Of a stretch of DNA of 64,000 nucleotides, positions 37,790-47,592 are shown one piece after another. Positions within the stretch are counted from its first letter, which is position 1. Each line of letters opens with the position of its first letter. The position numbers and the translations under genes are program-made. Source of the DNA: Ahrensia kielensis DSM 5890 (GTDB taxonomy: Bacteria; Pseudomonadota; Alphaproteobacteria; Rhizobiales; Rhizobiaceae); contig NZ_KB894531.1 in the NCBI RefSeq assembly GCF_000374465.1, positions 327,142 to 391,141 of the forward strand, given 5' to 3'. Below the pieces are notes generated by a model. It made no database searches. It was not told the origin of the DNA and worked only from the letters and a program-made list of their open reading frames with translations.

Positions 37790-37822
37790 GGCGTTTGATG
37801 CGAATCACGAGCCTATATGTGC

Positions 37823-37869
37823 TTGATTTTGCGCAATTGTGATCAATTTCAAGAATGGATTGATATACT
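37823..37869 (+). promoter_or_regulatory. Possible FNR/FixK-type box and extended -10 upstream of sdhC
   Basis: TTGATTTTGCGCAA (37823-37836) fits the FNR/FixK pattern TTGA-N6-GCAA. Directly after it comes TTGTGATCAA (37837-37846), another dyad. An extended -10, TGATATACT, lies at 37861-37869. The box centre would be near -46 from the expected start point. This suggests oxygen-dependent control of succinate dehydrogenase. Confidence 0.4.
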
Positions 37870-38003
37870 TTGGTGCTGTTTTTTTAAGATTAGGGCGTTT
37901 CAAACGGTTCAGGACTTTGACGTACTCCAATATCGGGTTTAAAGACTTGCAACAAAGGTGGCAATTTTGTGATTGCCCCATAGTTTAACTCGGGGGATTT
38001 CTC

Positions 38004-38396
38004 GTGTCTTCGACGTCTACGAAGCGGCCGCTTTCACCGCATCTTTCTATTTATAAGCCTATCCCGACAATGGTCATGTCTATCATGCACCGTATTACGG
38101 GCGTTGCTCTTTATACAGGCACATTGCTGGTTGCGTGGTGGCTCATTGCTGCTGCATCAAGCGAAGCCTACTTTAATTGGGTGAACGGCTTTTTTGCCTC
38201 ATGGTTCGGCATTCTCGTCATGTTTGGTTACACATGGGCACTCGTGCTTCATATGCTTGGCGGTATTCGCCATTTCGTCTGGGACACTGGCGCCCTGATG
38301 GATAAACACACATCAACCAAACTTGCTTATGCTTCGATGATTGCATCTATCGTCATCACGGTCCTGATCTGGATCGTTGGTTTTAGCGTTACATAA
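38004..38396 (+). CDS. sdhC: Succinate dehydrogenase cytochrome b556 subunit
   Basis: 130 residues, GTG start with a GGGGGA site seven bases upstream. Three membrane helices. The N-terminal [12 protein letters not shown] and [11 protein letters not shown] segments and the haem-ligand histidine in [13 protein letters not shown] are conserved. Anchors the complex and forms part of the quinone site with SdhD. Confidence 0.96.
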   Translation: MSSTSTKRPLSPHLSIYKPIPTMVMSIMHRITGVALYTGTLLVAWWLIAAASSEAYFNWVNGFFASWFGILVMFGYTWALVLHMLGGIRHFVWDTGALMDKHTSTKLAYASMIASIVITVLIWIVGFSVT

Positions 38397-38407
38397 GGGG
38401 ATCGAAT

Positions 38408-38788
38408 ATGAGTATGCTTACACCTCTTAAACGCGTTCGCGGCCTTGGTGCTTCTAAATCAGGCACCGAGCATTTTTGGCGTCAACGCCTAACGGCCCTT
38501 GCCAATGTGCCGCTGCTGCTGGCGTTTGTTTGGATTATTGTTACGACCATTGGTCAGCCTTATGAGGCTGTGCTTGCAACGCTTGGCAGTCCGTTTGTTG
38601 CGGTCATTCTACTGCTCGTTATTTTGAGCGGCTTGTATCATGCCAAGCTTGGTATGCAGGTTGTCATTGAAGATTATGTTCACACAGAAAGCAGCAAATT
38701 TGTGCTGCTGATCCTCAATATCTTTTTCACAATTGTCATTGCTGCTGTCAGCATCTTTGCCATTCTAAAAATGGGTTTCGCCAACTAA
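38408..38788 (+). CDS. sdhD: Succinate dehydrogenase membrane anchor subunit
   Basis: 126 residues with three helices. The conserved haem-side histidine region is [16 protein letters not shown], and the N-terminal [20 protein letters not shown] is the alphaproteobacterial SdhD start. Its stop overlaps the sdhA ATG by one base (TAATG). Confidence 0.94.
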   Translation: MSMLTPLKRVRGLGASKSGTEHFWRQRLTALANVPLLLAFVWIIVTTIGQPYEAVLATLGSPFVAVILLLVILSGLYHAKLGMQVVIEDYVHTESSKFVLLILNIFFTIVIAAVSIFAILKMGFAN

Positions 38789-40635
38789 TGAGCACGCAAG
38801 ATTCAAAGGCGACCGGTTCTGCCGGCAAAGCCTATAAATTTGAAGACCATAAGTTTGATGTTGTTGTTGTTGGTGCAGGCGGCGCAGGTTTGCGCGCAGC
38901 GCTCGGCATGGCCGAACAAGGTTTTAAGACAGCCTGTATTTCAAAAGTTTTTCCGACACGCTCGCACACGGTTGCAGCGCAGGGCGGCATTGCTGCTAGC
39001 TTGAAAAATATGACGCCGGATTCATGGCAGTGGCATATGTATGACACGGTCAAAGGCTCGGACTGGCTTGGTGATGTTGACGCTATGCAATATCTGGCAA
39101 TGGAAGCTCCCAAAGCGGTTTATGAGCTGGAACATTATGGTGTTCCGTTTAGCCGCAATGAAGAAGGCAAAATCTACCAGCGCCCATTCGGCGGCCACAT
39201 GCAGAACTATGGTGAGGGACCGCCCGTACAGCGCACATGTGCTGCGGCAGACCGCACAGGCCATGCTATTTTGCACACGCTTTACGGCCAAAGCCTGAAG
39301 CACAATGCGCAGTTCTTTATTGAATATTTTGCGCTTGATCTGATCATGGATGATGATGGCACCTGTACCGGTGTTGTTGCATGGAACCTTGATGACGGCA
39401 CGATCCACCGCTTTTCTGCGAAGATGGTTGTTTTGGCGACGGGCGGTTATGGCCGCGCATATTTCTCGGCAACATCAGCGCACACATGTACTGGTGATGG
39501 CGGCGGCATGATTGCACGCGCCGGATTGCCGCTTCAAGACATGGAATTCGTACAGTTTCACCCAACCGGAATTTATGGCGCAGGCTGCCTGATTACGGAA
39601 GGTGCGCGCGGCGAAGGCGGTTATCTGGTTAACTCCGAAGGCGAGCGCTTTATGGAGCGTTATGCGCCATCGGCAAAAGACTTGGCATCCCGCGATGTTG
39701 TCTCACGCTGTATGACGATGGAAATTCGTGAAGGGCGCGGTGTTGGCAAAGATAAAGACCATATCTTCCTGCATCTGGACCATTTGGACCCTGCGGTTTT
39801 GAACGAGCGATTGCCGGGTATTTCTGAATCAGCGAAAATTTTCGCTGGTGTGGATGTTACCAAAGAGCCGATTCCGGTTCTGCCAACAGTTCATTATAAT
39901 ATGGGCGGTATTCCGACCAATTATTGGGGCGAAGTTTTGAACCCAACCGCTGACGAGCCGGACCGTGTAACGCCGGGCTTGATGGCTGTGGGCGAGGCTG
40001 GCTGTGCATCTGTGCATGGTGCGAACCGTCTGGGTTCTAACTCGCTGATCGACCTTGTGGTGTTTGGCCGTGCAGCGGCTATTCGTGCGGGTGAAGTGAT
40101 TGACCGCGAAAGCGCGATCCCTGATATCAATGAGAAATCTTGCGATAAGATCATGGAGCGCTTTGACCGTCTGCGTCATGCTGATGGTGGCACGCCAACG
40201 GCTGAATTGCGCCTGACTATGCAGAAAATCATGCAGGAAGATGCTGCCGTATTCCGCACGCAAGAAACGCTTGAAAGCGGTTGTCGCCGGATGGACGATG
40301 CTTACAAACAGCTTAGCGATTTGAAAGTCACCGACCGCTCGATGATCTGGAATTCTGATCTGGTGGAAACATTAGAGCTTGAAAACTTGATGGCCAATGC
40401 GATCACAACTGTTTATGGCGCGGAAGCCCGTAAAGAGAGCCGTGGTAGCCATGCACGTGAAGATTATGTGGATGGTCCTTATGGCGGCCGTGATGATGAA
40501 AACTGGCGCAAGCATACGCTGAGCTGGGTTTCGGATGCCGGAGAAGTGACGCTTAAATATCGCGGCGTACACACAGAGCTTTTGCAGCCGGGTATCGATC
40601 TGGCAAAAATCGCGCCGAAAGCACGGGTGTATTGA
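38788..40635 (+). CDS. sdhA: Succinate dehydrogenase flavoprotein subunit
   Basis: 615 residues. Oxidises succinate to fumarate with covalently bound FAD. The FAD motif is [12 protein letters not shown], the flavinylated histidine is H60 in SHTVAAQGG, and the active-site HPTG and GARGEGG segments are present. The C-terminal flavoprotein domain is complete. Confidence 0.98.
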   Translation: MSTQDSKATGSAGKAYKFEDHKFDVVVVGAGGAGLRAALGMAEQGFKTACISKVFPTRSHTVAAQGGIAASLKNMTPDSWQWHMYDTVKGSDWLGDVDAMQYLAMEAPKAVYELEHYGVPFSRNEEGKIYQRPFGGHMQNYGEGPPVQRTCAAADRTGHAILHTLYGQSLKHNAQFFIEYFALDLIMDDDGTCTGVVAWNLDDGTIHRFSAKMVVLATGGYGRAYFSATSAHTCTGDGGGMIARAGLPLQDMEFVQFHPTGIYGAGCLITEGARGEGGYLVNSEGERFMERYAPSAKDLASRDVVSRCMTMEIREGRGVGKDKDHIFLHLDHLDPAVLNERLPGISESAKIFAGVDVTKEPIPVLPTVHYNMGGIPTNYWGEVLNPTADEPDRVTPGLMAVGEAGCASVHGANRLGSNSLIDLVVFGRAAAIRAGEVIDRESAIPDINEKSCDKIMERFDRLRHADGGTPTAELRLTMQKIMQEDAAVFRTQETLESGCRRMDDAYKQLSDLKVTDRSMIWNSDLVETLELENLMANAITTVYGAEARKESRGSHAREDYVDGPYGGRDDENWRKHTLSWVSDAGEVTLKYRGVHTELLQPGIDLAKIAPKARVY

Positions 40636-40644
40636 GGAAATAAA

Positions 40645-41424
40645 ATGGCTGAATTAACACTCCCAAAAAACTCGACGATGTCTGAAGGCAAAAGCTGGCC
40701 TAAGCCGGAAGGCGCGAAGAATATTCGTGAATTCCGTATTTACCGCTGGTCGCCAGATGATGATGCCAATCCGACAATCGACACCTATCATATTGATATG
40801 GATGATTGCGGGCCGATGGTTCTTGATGGTCTTTTGTACATCAAAAACAAAATCGATCCGACGTTGACATTGCGCCGTTCATGCCGCGAAGGCATTTGCG
40901 GTTCATGTGCGATGAACATTGACGGCACAAACACGCTGGCCTGTACCAAGGGTATGGATGAGGTCAAAGGCACGGTGAAAGTCTATCCGCTGCCGCATCT
41001 GCCCGTGGTTAAAGACCTTGTGCCAGATTTGACGAATTTTTACGCGCAGCACCGTTCGATTGAGCCTTGGCTTAAAACAACAACGCCAGCGCCTGAAAAA
41101 GAGTGGAAACAGAGCCATGAAGACCGCCAGAAACTGGATGGTCTTTATGAATGTATTCTGTGTGCGTGTTGTTCAACGTCTTGCCCATCCTATTGGTGGA
41201 ATGGCGATCGTTACCTCGGCCCTGCGGTCTTGCTACAAGCCTATCGCTGGTTGATTGACTCGCGCGATGAAGCAACAGGTGAGCGTCTGGACGATCTGGA
41301 AGATCCGTTCCGTTTGTATCGTTGCCACACGATCATGAACTGTGCGCAATCATGTCCAAAGGGCTTGAACCCTGCGAAAGCTATTGCTGAAGTTAAAAAG
41401 ATGATGGTTGAGCGACGCGTATAA
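40645..41424 (+). CDS. sdhB: Succinate dehydrogenase iron-sulfur subunit
   Basis: 259 residues. All three clusters are visible: the plant-ferredoxin type 2Fe-2S (CREGICGSC ... C), the 4Fe-4S ([12 protein letters not shown]) and the 3Fe-4S ([14 protein letters not shown]). Passes electrons from SdhA to the quinone. A GAGGA site precedes the start, nine bases after sdhA. A terminator ends the operon. Confidence 0.98.
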   Translation: MAELTLPKNSTMSEGKSWPKPEGAKNIREFRIYRWSPDDDANPTIDTYHIDMDDCGPMVLDGLLYIKNKIDPTLTLRRSCREGICGSCAMNIDGTNTLACTKGMDEVKGTVKVYPLPHLPVVKDLVPDLTNFYAQHRSIEPWLKTTTPAPEKEWKQSHEDRQKLDGLYECILCACCSTSCPSYWWNGDRYLGPAVLLQAYRWLIDSRDEATGERLDDLEDPFRLYRCHTIMNCAQSCPKGLNPAKAIAEVKKMMVERRV

Positions 41425-41449
41425 GCACCGAGCACACTCTATATTTTTG

Positions 41450-41480
41450 AAAGCCCGTGGCCCAAAGCTGCGGGCTTTTT
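41450..41480 (+). terminator. Terminator of sdhCDAB
   Basis: Stem AAAGCCCG (41450-41457) / CGGGCTTT (41471-41478), 13-base loop, T run to 41480. Confidence 0.88.
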
Positions 41481-41604
41481 GTTATGGTCGTTTGTGCCAT
41501 GCCTTGATCACGTTTGTTTGAAGCCAAGTTTAATTGCGCTTCGAAACTTAAAGCATAATGTGTGCGTTAGATTGTTAGATATAAAATTTAAATGGAGTCT
41601 ATGC

Positions 41605-42252
41605 ATGCTCAAATCCACATTAAAAGCTGGTTTACTCGCCGCACTATTTGCGGCGGGTGCAGCGACAACAGCCACTGCTGAAACCAAAACAGTGGTTGTT
41701 GCGGGTGGATGTTTTTGGTGTGTTGAATCTGATTTTGACAAGGTCAAAGGCGTTACAGCAACCACATCCGGTTTTGCTGGCGGCACAAGCCCCAACCCAA
41801 CTTATAAAAGCCATGCGGGTCACTATGAAGTTGTCAAAATCGATTATGATTCCGATGTCACGGACTATAAAACGCTGGTGACGACTTTTTTGCGCACGAT
41901 TGATCCAACCGATGGTGGCGGGCAGTTCTGCGACCGCGGGATGACATATGCGCCAGCGCTTTTTGCCTCTACACCTGAGGAAAAATCCGCCGCAGAAGCA
42001 GCACTTGCCGATGCATCAACGCAGCTTGGTAAAAAACTACCTGTACCTGTAAAGGGCGCGCCAAACTTTACGGCTGCTGAAGACTTCCACCAGAACTATT
42101 ATCGTAGCCAAGAAAATCAGCTGACGCGTTTTGGCCTTATCAAACGCGCTGATGCTTATAAGAAGTACCGCGCAGCGTGCGGGCGCGACGAAACGGTTAA
42201 AAAAGTGTGGGGCAATGCTGCTTATCAAGGCGTTGCTGGCCACGGCAGTTAA
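41605..42252 (+). CDS. msrA: Peptide methionine sulfoxide reductase MsrA, exported form
   Basis: 215 residues from ATG 41605, with a signal peptide (1-26, ending TATA-E). The catalytic cysteine is C36 in GGCFWC, and resolving-cysteine candidates are C39 and the C-terminal AACGRDE. Reduces methionine-S-sulfoxide. Most MsrA proteins are cytosolic; the signal places this one in the periplasm, where it would need an exported thiol donor not seen here. GGAG seven bases upstream supports the start over the in-frame 41479. Monocistronic with its own terminator. Confidence 0.92.
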   Translation: MLKSTLKAGLLAALFAAGAATTATAETKTVVVAGGCFWCVESDFDKVKGVTATTSGFAGGTSPNPTYKSHAGHYEVVKIDYDSDVTDYKTLVTTFLRTIDPTDGGGQFCDRGMTYAPALFASTPEEKSAAEAALADASTQLGKKLPVPVKGAPNFTAAEDFHQNYYRSQENQLTRFGLIKRADAYKKYRAACGRDETVKKVWGNAAYQGVAGHGS

Positions 42253-42279
42253 AAATAACACGCCTCGTATCAAAAATTG

Positions 42280-42316
42280 AAACCGCCCTGCGCATGCATT
42301 GACGCAAGGTGGTTTT
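42280..42316 (+). terminator. Terminator of msrA
   Basis: A 13-position stem (42280-42292 with 42303-42315; one mismatch and one G-T pair), 10-base loop, ending in four T. Confidence 0.72.
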
Positions 42317-42388
42317 ACGGCCTATGCGCTTGTGTCATAAGGTTGTGACATTAATTAGCGATAGGGGACCATATGCCAACCGGAACAC

Positions 42389-43297
42389 ATGGCTATGGAC
42401 AATCAGACCACAGTGGCTTTTTTCGATATGCTTGCGCAGCGTAGCGCGGGCGTGGCGCGCCACGAGGATTTGCACATCGTTGATCAATTGATCAATGAGC
42501 GCGGACATACACTGATTAAACATTGGATTTGGCCTGTTATCAAAAAGCCGCTGCATGGTGTTTTGCACTATAAGCAGGCTGTGAAGATGGCTGACGAAGT
42601 GCAGGGCATGAGCGGGCTTGAGTGCTTTGAATATGTTAGCCAGCTTTTGAGGCTTGATGTGCCGGTTCAAGGCATTGAAAACATCCCTGAAAAGGGTGGG
42701 TTCATTCTTGTGTCGAACCATCCAACCGGTATTGCCGATGGTATTGCGGTTTATGACATGATCAAAAACAAGCGCGATGATTTGGTGTTTTTTGCCAACC
42801 GCGATGCGATCAGGGTCAATCAAAGACTTTCTGAAATTATCATTCCAGTGGAATGGCGTGCAGACCAAAAGTCGATGGCGAAAAGTCGCCAAACATTGGT
42901 GCAAACCAATAATGCTTTTAAAGACGAACGCGCGATTATGCTGTTTCCGTCTGGCCGTATTGCTTATTGGACCAGAAATGGGCTGACCGAGCGGCCTTGG
43001 ATGGCGACAGCATTGCAAATGGCCAAACGCTATAAAGTGCCGATTATTCCAATGAATATGAAGGCGCGCAATTCAGGGCTTTTCTATCTTTTAGCGCACC
43101 GTAATACAGAGCTGCGCGATATGACCATTTTCCATGAGCTGCTCAACAAAAAGGGTAAAATCTTTGAGATGACGATTGGCCAACCGATTGATACATCGGC
43201 GCTCGAAGGTGATGTTCAAGATCTAACCGTGACATTGCAAAAGCACTGCGAGATCACGCTGCGCGATGACCCAAAAGCTGTCTCGCCTTTTGGTTAG
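42389..43297 (+). CDS. Lysophospholipid acyltransferase family protein
   Basis: 302 residues. A PlsC-like acyltransferase core from about residue 90: VSNHPTGIADG (catalytic histidine, with the aspartate one residue further away than in classic HX4D), then LFPSGRIAYW and the VPIIPMNMKARN segment. The N-terminal 85 residues are helical and lack a clear membrane span. The HPTG form is found in a branch that includes ornithine-lipid and hemolysin-like acyltransferases; the true acceptor is unknown. It ends convergently with the SDR gene, four bases overlapping. Confidence 0.82.
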   Translation: MAMDNQTTVAFFDMLAQRSAGVARHEDLHIVDQLINERGHTLIKHWIWPVIKKPLHGVLHYKQAVKMADEVQGMSGLECFEYVSQLLRLDVPVQGIENIPEKGGFILVSNHPTGIADGIAVYDMIKNKRDDLVFFANRDAIRVNQRLSEIIIPVEWRADQKSMAKSRQTLVQTNNAFKDERAIMLFPSGRIAYWTRNGLTERPWMATALQMAKRYKVPIIPMNMKARNSGLFYLLAHRNTELRDMTIFHELLNKKGKIFEMTIGQPIDTSALEGDVQDLTVTLQKHCEITLRDDPKAVSPFG

Positions 43298-43983
43298 TCG
43301 TCCTGTTTGGCGTAGTTAGGCATTACCAATATTTCCGAGACATTGACATGTTCGGGCTGTGAGACTGCATACATCACAGCCTGCGCGATGTCTTCTGCGT
43401 GAAGTGCTTCGGTCGCACCATCATCGAAAAATGGTGTGTCCACTTTGCCAGGCTCAATTAATGTGACCCGCACGCCATCATCTTTGACTTCTTCGCGCAA
43501 ATTACGCCCATAGCCTGTGACCGCCCATTTGGTTGCGCCGTAAACCGAGCCTTTAAGCGTTACGCGGCCTGCGACTGACGAGGTCAATATAAAATGGCCC
43601 TTTGACTTTTTAATTTCATCCAGCGCGGTGCGGCAGGTCATGATGCAGCCATAGATATTGGTGAGAATCATGTCTTTCCAGTTTTCAGGATCACCGCCAG
43701 CTGTGCCTGATCCGGTTGCGCCAAAACCTGCATTGGCAAAAACAACATCAATAGAGCCGAAAGTTTCAACGGCGGTACTGATGAGCTTTTCCTGATCGCC
43801 GTCTTGGGTCACATCGCATGCGACAGCGATGGCATATTCCGGTCCGCCAAGCTCTTTTGCTAATTCTTCAAGTTTTGATTTTGATCGTGCGGCCAGCACA
43901 ACGCGGTAACCTGCATTGCGTGCGCGGCGTGCGGTGGCAGCGCCAATGCCGGAAGATGCGCCCGTGATGAGAAAAGTTTTCAT
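43294..43983 (-). CDS. SDR-family oxidoreductase (YdfG-like)
   Basis: 229 residues, a classical short-chain dehydrogenase. The cofactor motif TGASSGIG is at 7-14, NAG at about 84-86, and the catalytic S136/Y148/K152 are in LTSSVAG and YGATK. R33 after the second strand suggests NADP(H). Homologues reduce 3-hydroxy acids or malonic semialdehyde; the substrate is not predictable. The terminator of tal lies directly before its start, so it likely has its own promoter. Confidence 0.9.
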   Translation of the reverse strand: MKTFLITGASSGIGAATARRARNAGYRVVLAARSKSKLEELAKELGGPEYAIAVACDVTQDGDQEKLISTAVETFGSIDVVFANAGFGATGSGTAGGDPENWKDMILTNIYGCIMTCRTALDEIKKSKGHFILTSSVAGRVTLKGSVYGATKWAVTGYGRNLREEVKDDGVRVTLIEPGKVDTPFFDDGATEALHAEDIAQAVMYAVSQPEHVNVSEILVMPNYAKQDD

Positions 43984-44030
43984 AAAAAAGCTCCGGTTAT
44001 TGCTGGGTACCCATGCAACGACCGAAGCTT
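43984..44030 (-). terminator. Terminator of tal
   Basis: On the minus strand, a 10-bp stem (44021-44030 with 43988-43997, one G-T pair) encloses a nested GGGTACCC palindrome, followed by a run of six T (43984-43989). It sits directly upstream of the SDR start codon. Confidence 0.75.
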
Positions 44031-44058
44031 GTTTAAGTTCCGAGATTTAAGGCGGCGA

Positions 44059-44715
44059 TTAACCCGCGATATTCTGTCCGGTTTTTGCCCAGTCAGCTGT
44101 GAACTGCTCAAGGCCTTTATCTGTAAGCGGATGCTTAACAAGCGCTTTCAATGTTGAAGGCGGAATTGTTGCAACGTCTGCACCGATAAGAGCAGCTTCT
44201 TTAACGTGATTTACTGTGCGGATAGAGGCCGCAAGAATTTCAGTTGAGAAACCGTAATTGTCATAGATCGTGCGAATTTCGCCGATCAATTCCATGCCGT
44301 TGATCGCCATGTCATCAAGGCGGCCAATAAATGGGGAGATGAATGTCGCGCCAGCTTTAGCAGCAAGCAAAGCTTGGTTTGCAGAAAAGCAAAGTGTGAC
44401 GTTTGTTTTGTAACCGTCAGATGTAAGCGCTTTACAGGCTTTCAATCCGTCCATTGTGAGCGGCAGCTTGATGCAGATATTGTCTGCAATTTTGGACAAG
44501 ACGGCGGCTTCTTTCATGATCGTTTCATAATCGCTTGCAGCGACTTCTGCTGAAACGGGACCATCGACTTCTGCGCAAATTTCTTTAGTCACTTCAAGAA
44601 TGTTGCGACCAGATTTAAGAATGAGCGACGGATTAGTTGTCACGCCATCGAGAAGGCCAGTTGCGTTCAATTCGCGGATGTCGCCAATATCGGCTGTGTC
44701 TACAAAGAATTTCAT
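44059..44715 (-). CDS. tal: Transaldolase, MipB/TalC (fructose-6-phosphate aldolase-like) subfamily
   Basis: 218 residues, the short decameric type. [17 protein letters not shown] and the Schiff-base lysine K83 in CIKLPLT are conserved, plus SPFIGRLDD. Either transaldolase of the pentose phosphate pathway or fructose-6-phosphate aldolase; in alphaproteobacteria this form generally serves as transaldolase. An AAAGGA site precedes the start. Confidence 0.95.
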   Translation of the reverse strand: MKFFVDTADIGDIRELNATGLLDGVTTNPSLILKSGRNILEVTKEICAEVDGPVSAEVAASDYETIMKEAAVLSKIADNICIKLPLTMDGLKACKALTSDGYKTNVTLCFSANQALLAAKAGATFISPFIGRLDDMAINGMELIGEIRTIYDNYGFSTEILAASIRTVNHVKEAALIGADVATIPPSTLKALVKHPLTDKGLEQFTADWAKTGQNIAG

Positions 44716-44790
44716 TGTTTCTGTCCTTTGTGTTTCTATATGAAGGTTCTAACTTGTCGTTTAGACTAAACTAGCGGCAAGGTCACGCCT

Positions 44791-46989
44791 ATGGTGAACG
44801 ATTCGATAAATAAAATTAAAACGATTAGTATTTTGGTGCCGACACCTTCGCCGGTCCCTTATAGCTATGCTCTACGCGCTGACCAAACTGCCGGACCTGG
44901 GTCTATTGTACAGGTGCCGCTTGGCCCGCGGCAGGTTTCTGGCTTGGTGGTGGAAGATCTGCCAGATGCCAAGCCGATTGATCCGGCAAAGCTGCGTGAA
45001 GTAACGCAGGTTTTCGATTGTCCGCCGATCACCCCCGACATGTTACGCTTTATTGACTGGGTTGCCAAATATACATTGTCTGCACCGGGCATGGTGGCAC
45101 GCATGGTGCTGCGCTCGCCGACCGCATTTGACCCTGAACCACCGACCAAAGGCATTGTCGCAACCGGTACGCAGCCGGAACGATTGACCGATGCGCGCAG
45201 GCGGGTGATGGAGCAGGTCGCAGAAGAGCCGCAAATGGCTTGGACGCGCAGCGGGCTTGCCCATGCCACAGGCGTAACGACCTCGGTGATTGATGGTTTG
45301 ACCAAGCTGAATGTGTTTTCTGAAATTGAAATTCCGGCTCGTCCGATTGTTGCAAAGCCTGATCCATCTTTTGGCGAACCGGAACTGATCGGCGATCAGC
45401 GCGATGTTGCCGAAGGGTTGGCTGCAACTGTTTCGGAACAGAAATTTTCTGTCACGCTTTTGGAAGGTGTCACAGGCTCGGGTAAAACCGAGGTTTATTT
45501 TGAAGCGATTGCGGCGGCGATTAGCCAAGGCAAGCAGGTGCTTGTGCTGTTGCCAGAAATTGCGTTGACGCAGGTATTTCTTGAGCGTTTCCACGATCGT
45601 TTCGGGGCCGAACCTGCGCCATGGCATTCTGATTTGGCACCGCGCACACGCGAACGCGTCTGGCGACAAGTAACCGAAGGCCAAGTGCAAGTGGTGGCCG
45701 GCGCGCGCTCGGCGCTTTATCTTCCGTTTCAAAATTTAGGGTTGATCATTGTCGATGAGGAGCATGATGCTGCTTATAAACAAGAGGACCGTGTTTTTTA
45801 TAACGCACGCGATATGGCCGTTGTTCGGGCGCATTTGGGCGGCTATCCGGTTATTTTAGCCTCAGCCACGCCATCGGTTGAAACGCGCCACAATGCGCAA
45901 GAAGGCCGCTATAAATATGAGCGCCTTGATAAGCGCTATGCCGATGCTGCCCTGCCAACGCTGAAAGCGATTGATATGCGCAAATCGCCGCCACAGCGCG
46001 GTGGGTTTATATCGCCAGCGCTCATCGAAGCGATGCAGGAAACGCTTGAGCGCGGCGAGCAGAGCTTGTTGTTTTTGAACCGTCGCGGCTATGCACCGCT
46101 CACACTATGCCGTGCCTGCGGGCATCGTTTCGAGTGTAGTAATTGTTCGGCTTGGCTGGTGGAGCACCGTTTTCGCAAACAGCTTGTGTGCCACCATTGT
46201 GGGCATAATGAACATGTGCCTGAATCATGTCCTGAATGCGGAACCTTTGACCATTTGGTTGCGTGTGGCCCTGGCATTGAGCGCATCGCCGAAGAAACGC
46301 TTTCGCACTTTCCCGATGCGCGCATTATTGTGCTGTCGTCCGATATGACGGGCGGGGTAAAACGCTTGCGGCTAGAAATGGATGCGATTGCCAAGGGCGA
46401 AGCTGATATTGTGATCGGCACGCAGCTTGTTGCCAAGGGACACAACTTTCCAAACATGACGATGGTGGGCGTGGTTGATTCTGATTTGGGTCTTGCCAAT
46501 GGCGATCCGCGTGCCGCCGAACGCACGTTTCAACTTTTATCGCAGGTGACTGGCCGTGCAGGGCGAACCGGTAAAAAGTCCGTCGGTTTGCTGCAAACTT
46601 TTCAGCCGGAACATCCTGTTATGCAGGCGATTATATCGGGCGATATGGATGCGTTTTATGAAAAACAAATTGATGAGCGCGAACGGGGTAAAATGCCGCC
46701 ATTTGGCCGTTTGGCCTCGCTGATCATTTCGGCAGCGACAAGGCTGGAGGCGGAACAACATGGCCGCGCTTTGCGCGGTGCAGCACCTATTGCCAAAGAT
46801 GTGATGGTGCTCGGGCCTGCCGAAGCGCCAATTGCGATGGTGCGCGGGCGTCATCGGTTCCGTATTTTGGTCCACGGTGATCCACGCACAAATGTGCAGG
46901 CTTATTTGCGTGAGATGATTAGCAAGGCACCGCGTCCGCGCGGGTCGGTTAAAGTGCAGATCGATGTCGATCCGCAGAGCTTTTTGTAA
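44791..46989 (+). CDS. priA: Primosomal protein N' (replication restart helicase PriA)
   Basis: 732 residues. The N-terminal DNA-binding domain starts VPTPSPVPYSYALRA; the helicase core has Walker A GVTGSGKTEV and DEEHDAAYKQ; the zinc-binding module has eight cysteines (from CRACGHRFECSNC to CPECG). Reloads the replisome at stalled forks. Its last 52 bases recur as a separate copy 1,144 bp downstream. In rhizobia the F1 ATP synthase operon usually follows closely; here 4.4 kb intervenes. Confidence 0.97.
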   Translation: MVNDSINKIKTISILVPTPSPVPYSYALRADQTAGPGSIVQVPLGPRQVSGLVVEDLPDAKPIDPAKLREVTQVFDCPPITPDMLRFIDWVAKYTLSAPGMVARMVLRSPTAFDPEPPTKGIVATGTQPERLTDARRRVMEQVAEEPQMAWTRSGLAHATGVTTSVIDGLTKLNVFSEIEIPARPIVAKPDPSFGEPELIGDQRDVAEGLAATVSEQKFSVTLLEGVTGSGKTEVYFEAIAAAISQGKQVLVLLPEIALTQVFLERFHDRFGAEPAPWHSDLAPRTRERVWRQVTEGQVQVVAGARSALYLPFQNLGLIIVDEEHDAAYKQEDRVFYNARDMAVVRAHLGGYPVILASATPSVETRHNAQEGRYKYERLDKRYADAALPTLKAIDMRKSPPQRGGFISPALIEAMQETLERGEQSLLFLNRRGYAPLTLCRACGHRFECSNCSAWLVEHRFRKQLVCHHCGHNEHVPESCPECGTFDHLVACGPGIERIAEETLSHFPDARIIVLSSDMTGGVKRLRLEMDAIAKGEADIVIGTQLVAKGHNFPNMTMVGVVDSDLGLANGDPRAAERTFQLLSQVTGRAGRTGKKSVGLLQTFQPEHPVMQAIISGDMDAFYEKQIDERERGKMPPFGRLASLIISAATRLEAEQHGRALRGAAPIAKDVMVLGPAEAPIAMVRGRHRFRILVHGDPRTNVQAYLREMISKAPRPRGSVKVQIDVDPQSFL
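46938..46989 (+). repeat. Direct repeat copy 1: 3' end of priA
   Basis: 52 bases ending with the priA stop codon. Identical to 48082-48133 at 49 positions, differing at 46945, 46947 and 46966. The match begins and ends sharply, and it extends exactly through the stop codon. Confidence 0.95.
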
Positions 46990-47010
46990 GCGTAGCGATC
47001 TTAATTCAAA

Positions 47011-47553
47011 TTATGAAAATCTAATTTCAGGCGCGGTGACACTGCTTAGCACTGCGCCTGTGTTTATAGCGCTATATATCGACCTTGGCGGGCGTGCGGT
47101 CTCATCCACGCTGCGTGCCACCCAGCTTCTGGATTCCATGGATTTTAGGGATTGCGACAACGCTCGGTCGGTTATTGTGTGTAGGTTTCGTTTGATGTCA
47201 TTGAAGTGACACGGCACGTGAAGCGATGTTAACACCGGCAAAGTCCAAGACTTACGAAGCAAATCCTGCCCTTCTCCTGCCGATAGAGTTTGAATTTTGT
47301 TCGCAATAGCAGCGGCGGCAATACCTTGTTGTGTGAGCCGAAATTCAGGGCGTAATGGATGGTCATAACCGGGGTTTCTTTCCATTAGCCCTAATTCGAT
47401 TAGATGATCCAGACTTTGTGTGAATGCGGTTCTGCTGGCGCCTGTTGCAGCCAGAAGTGTAGCCTGACGCCCAGCAATGCCAGCGTGCAGGTTCGACAAT
47501 ATGGGGAGAGCCCACGCTCTTGATGTGATGTTGACAAATGTTTTTATGTCCAT
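47011..47553 (-). CDS. Tandem winged-helix (HxlR-like) transcriptional regulator
   Basis: 180 residues that appear to hold two HxlR-like winged-helix units. The first, residues 1-75, contains RAWALPILSNLHAG and FTQSLDHLIELGLMERNPGY. The second, residues about 98-165, contains KSWTLPVLTSLHVP and LSQSLKSMESRSWVARSVDE. Single-domain HxlR proteins act as dimers, so a fused pair could bind as a monomer. No conserved redox cysteine is seen near the N-terminus. Divergent from the VOC gene with a dyad between them, so it probably controls both. The gene lies between the two copies of the priA end. Confidence 0.75.
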   Translation of the reverse strand: MDIKTFVNITSRAWALPILSNLHAGIAGRQATLLAATGASRTAFTQSLDHLIELGLMERNPGYDHPLRPEFRLTQQGIAAAAIANKIQTLSAGEGQDLLRKSWTLPVLTSLHVPCHFNDIKRNLHTITDRALSQSLKSMESRSWVARSVDETARPPRSIYSAINTGAVLSSVTAPEIRFS

Positions 47554-47557
47554 AAAG

Positions 47558-47570
47558 TATAGTTAGTATA
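47558..47570. promoter_or_regulatory. Near-palindrome between divergent regulator and VOC gene
   Basis: TATAGTTAGTATA, a 13-bp dyad with one mismatched pair, also readable as AGTATA direct repeats (47556-47561 and 47565-47570). It starts five bases upstream of the regulator start codon and would block its ribosome or polymerase access when bound. Confidence 0.45.
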
Positions 47571-47592
47571 TTTAATGACAAAAGGAAAGACC

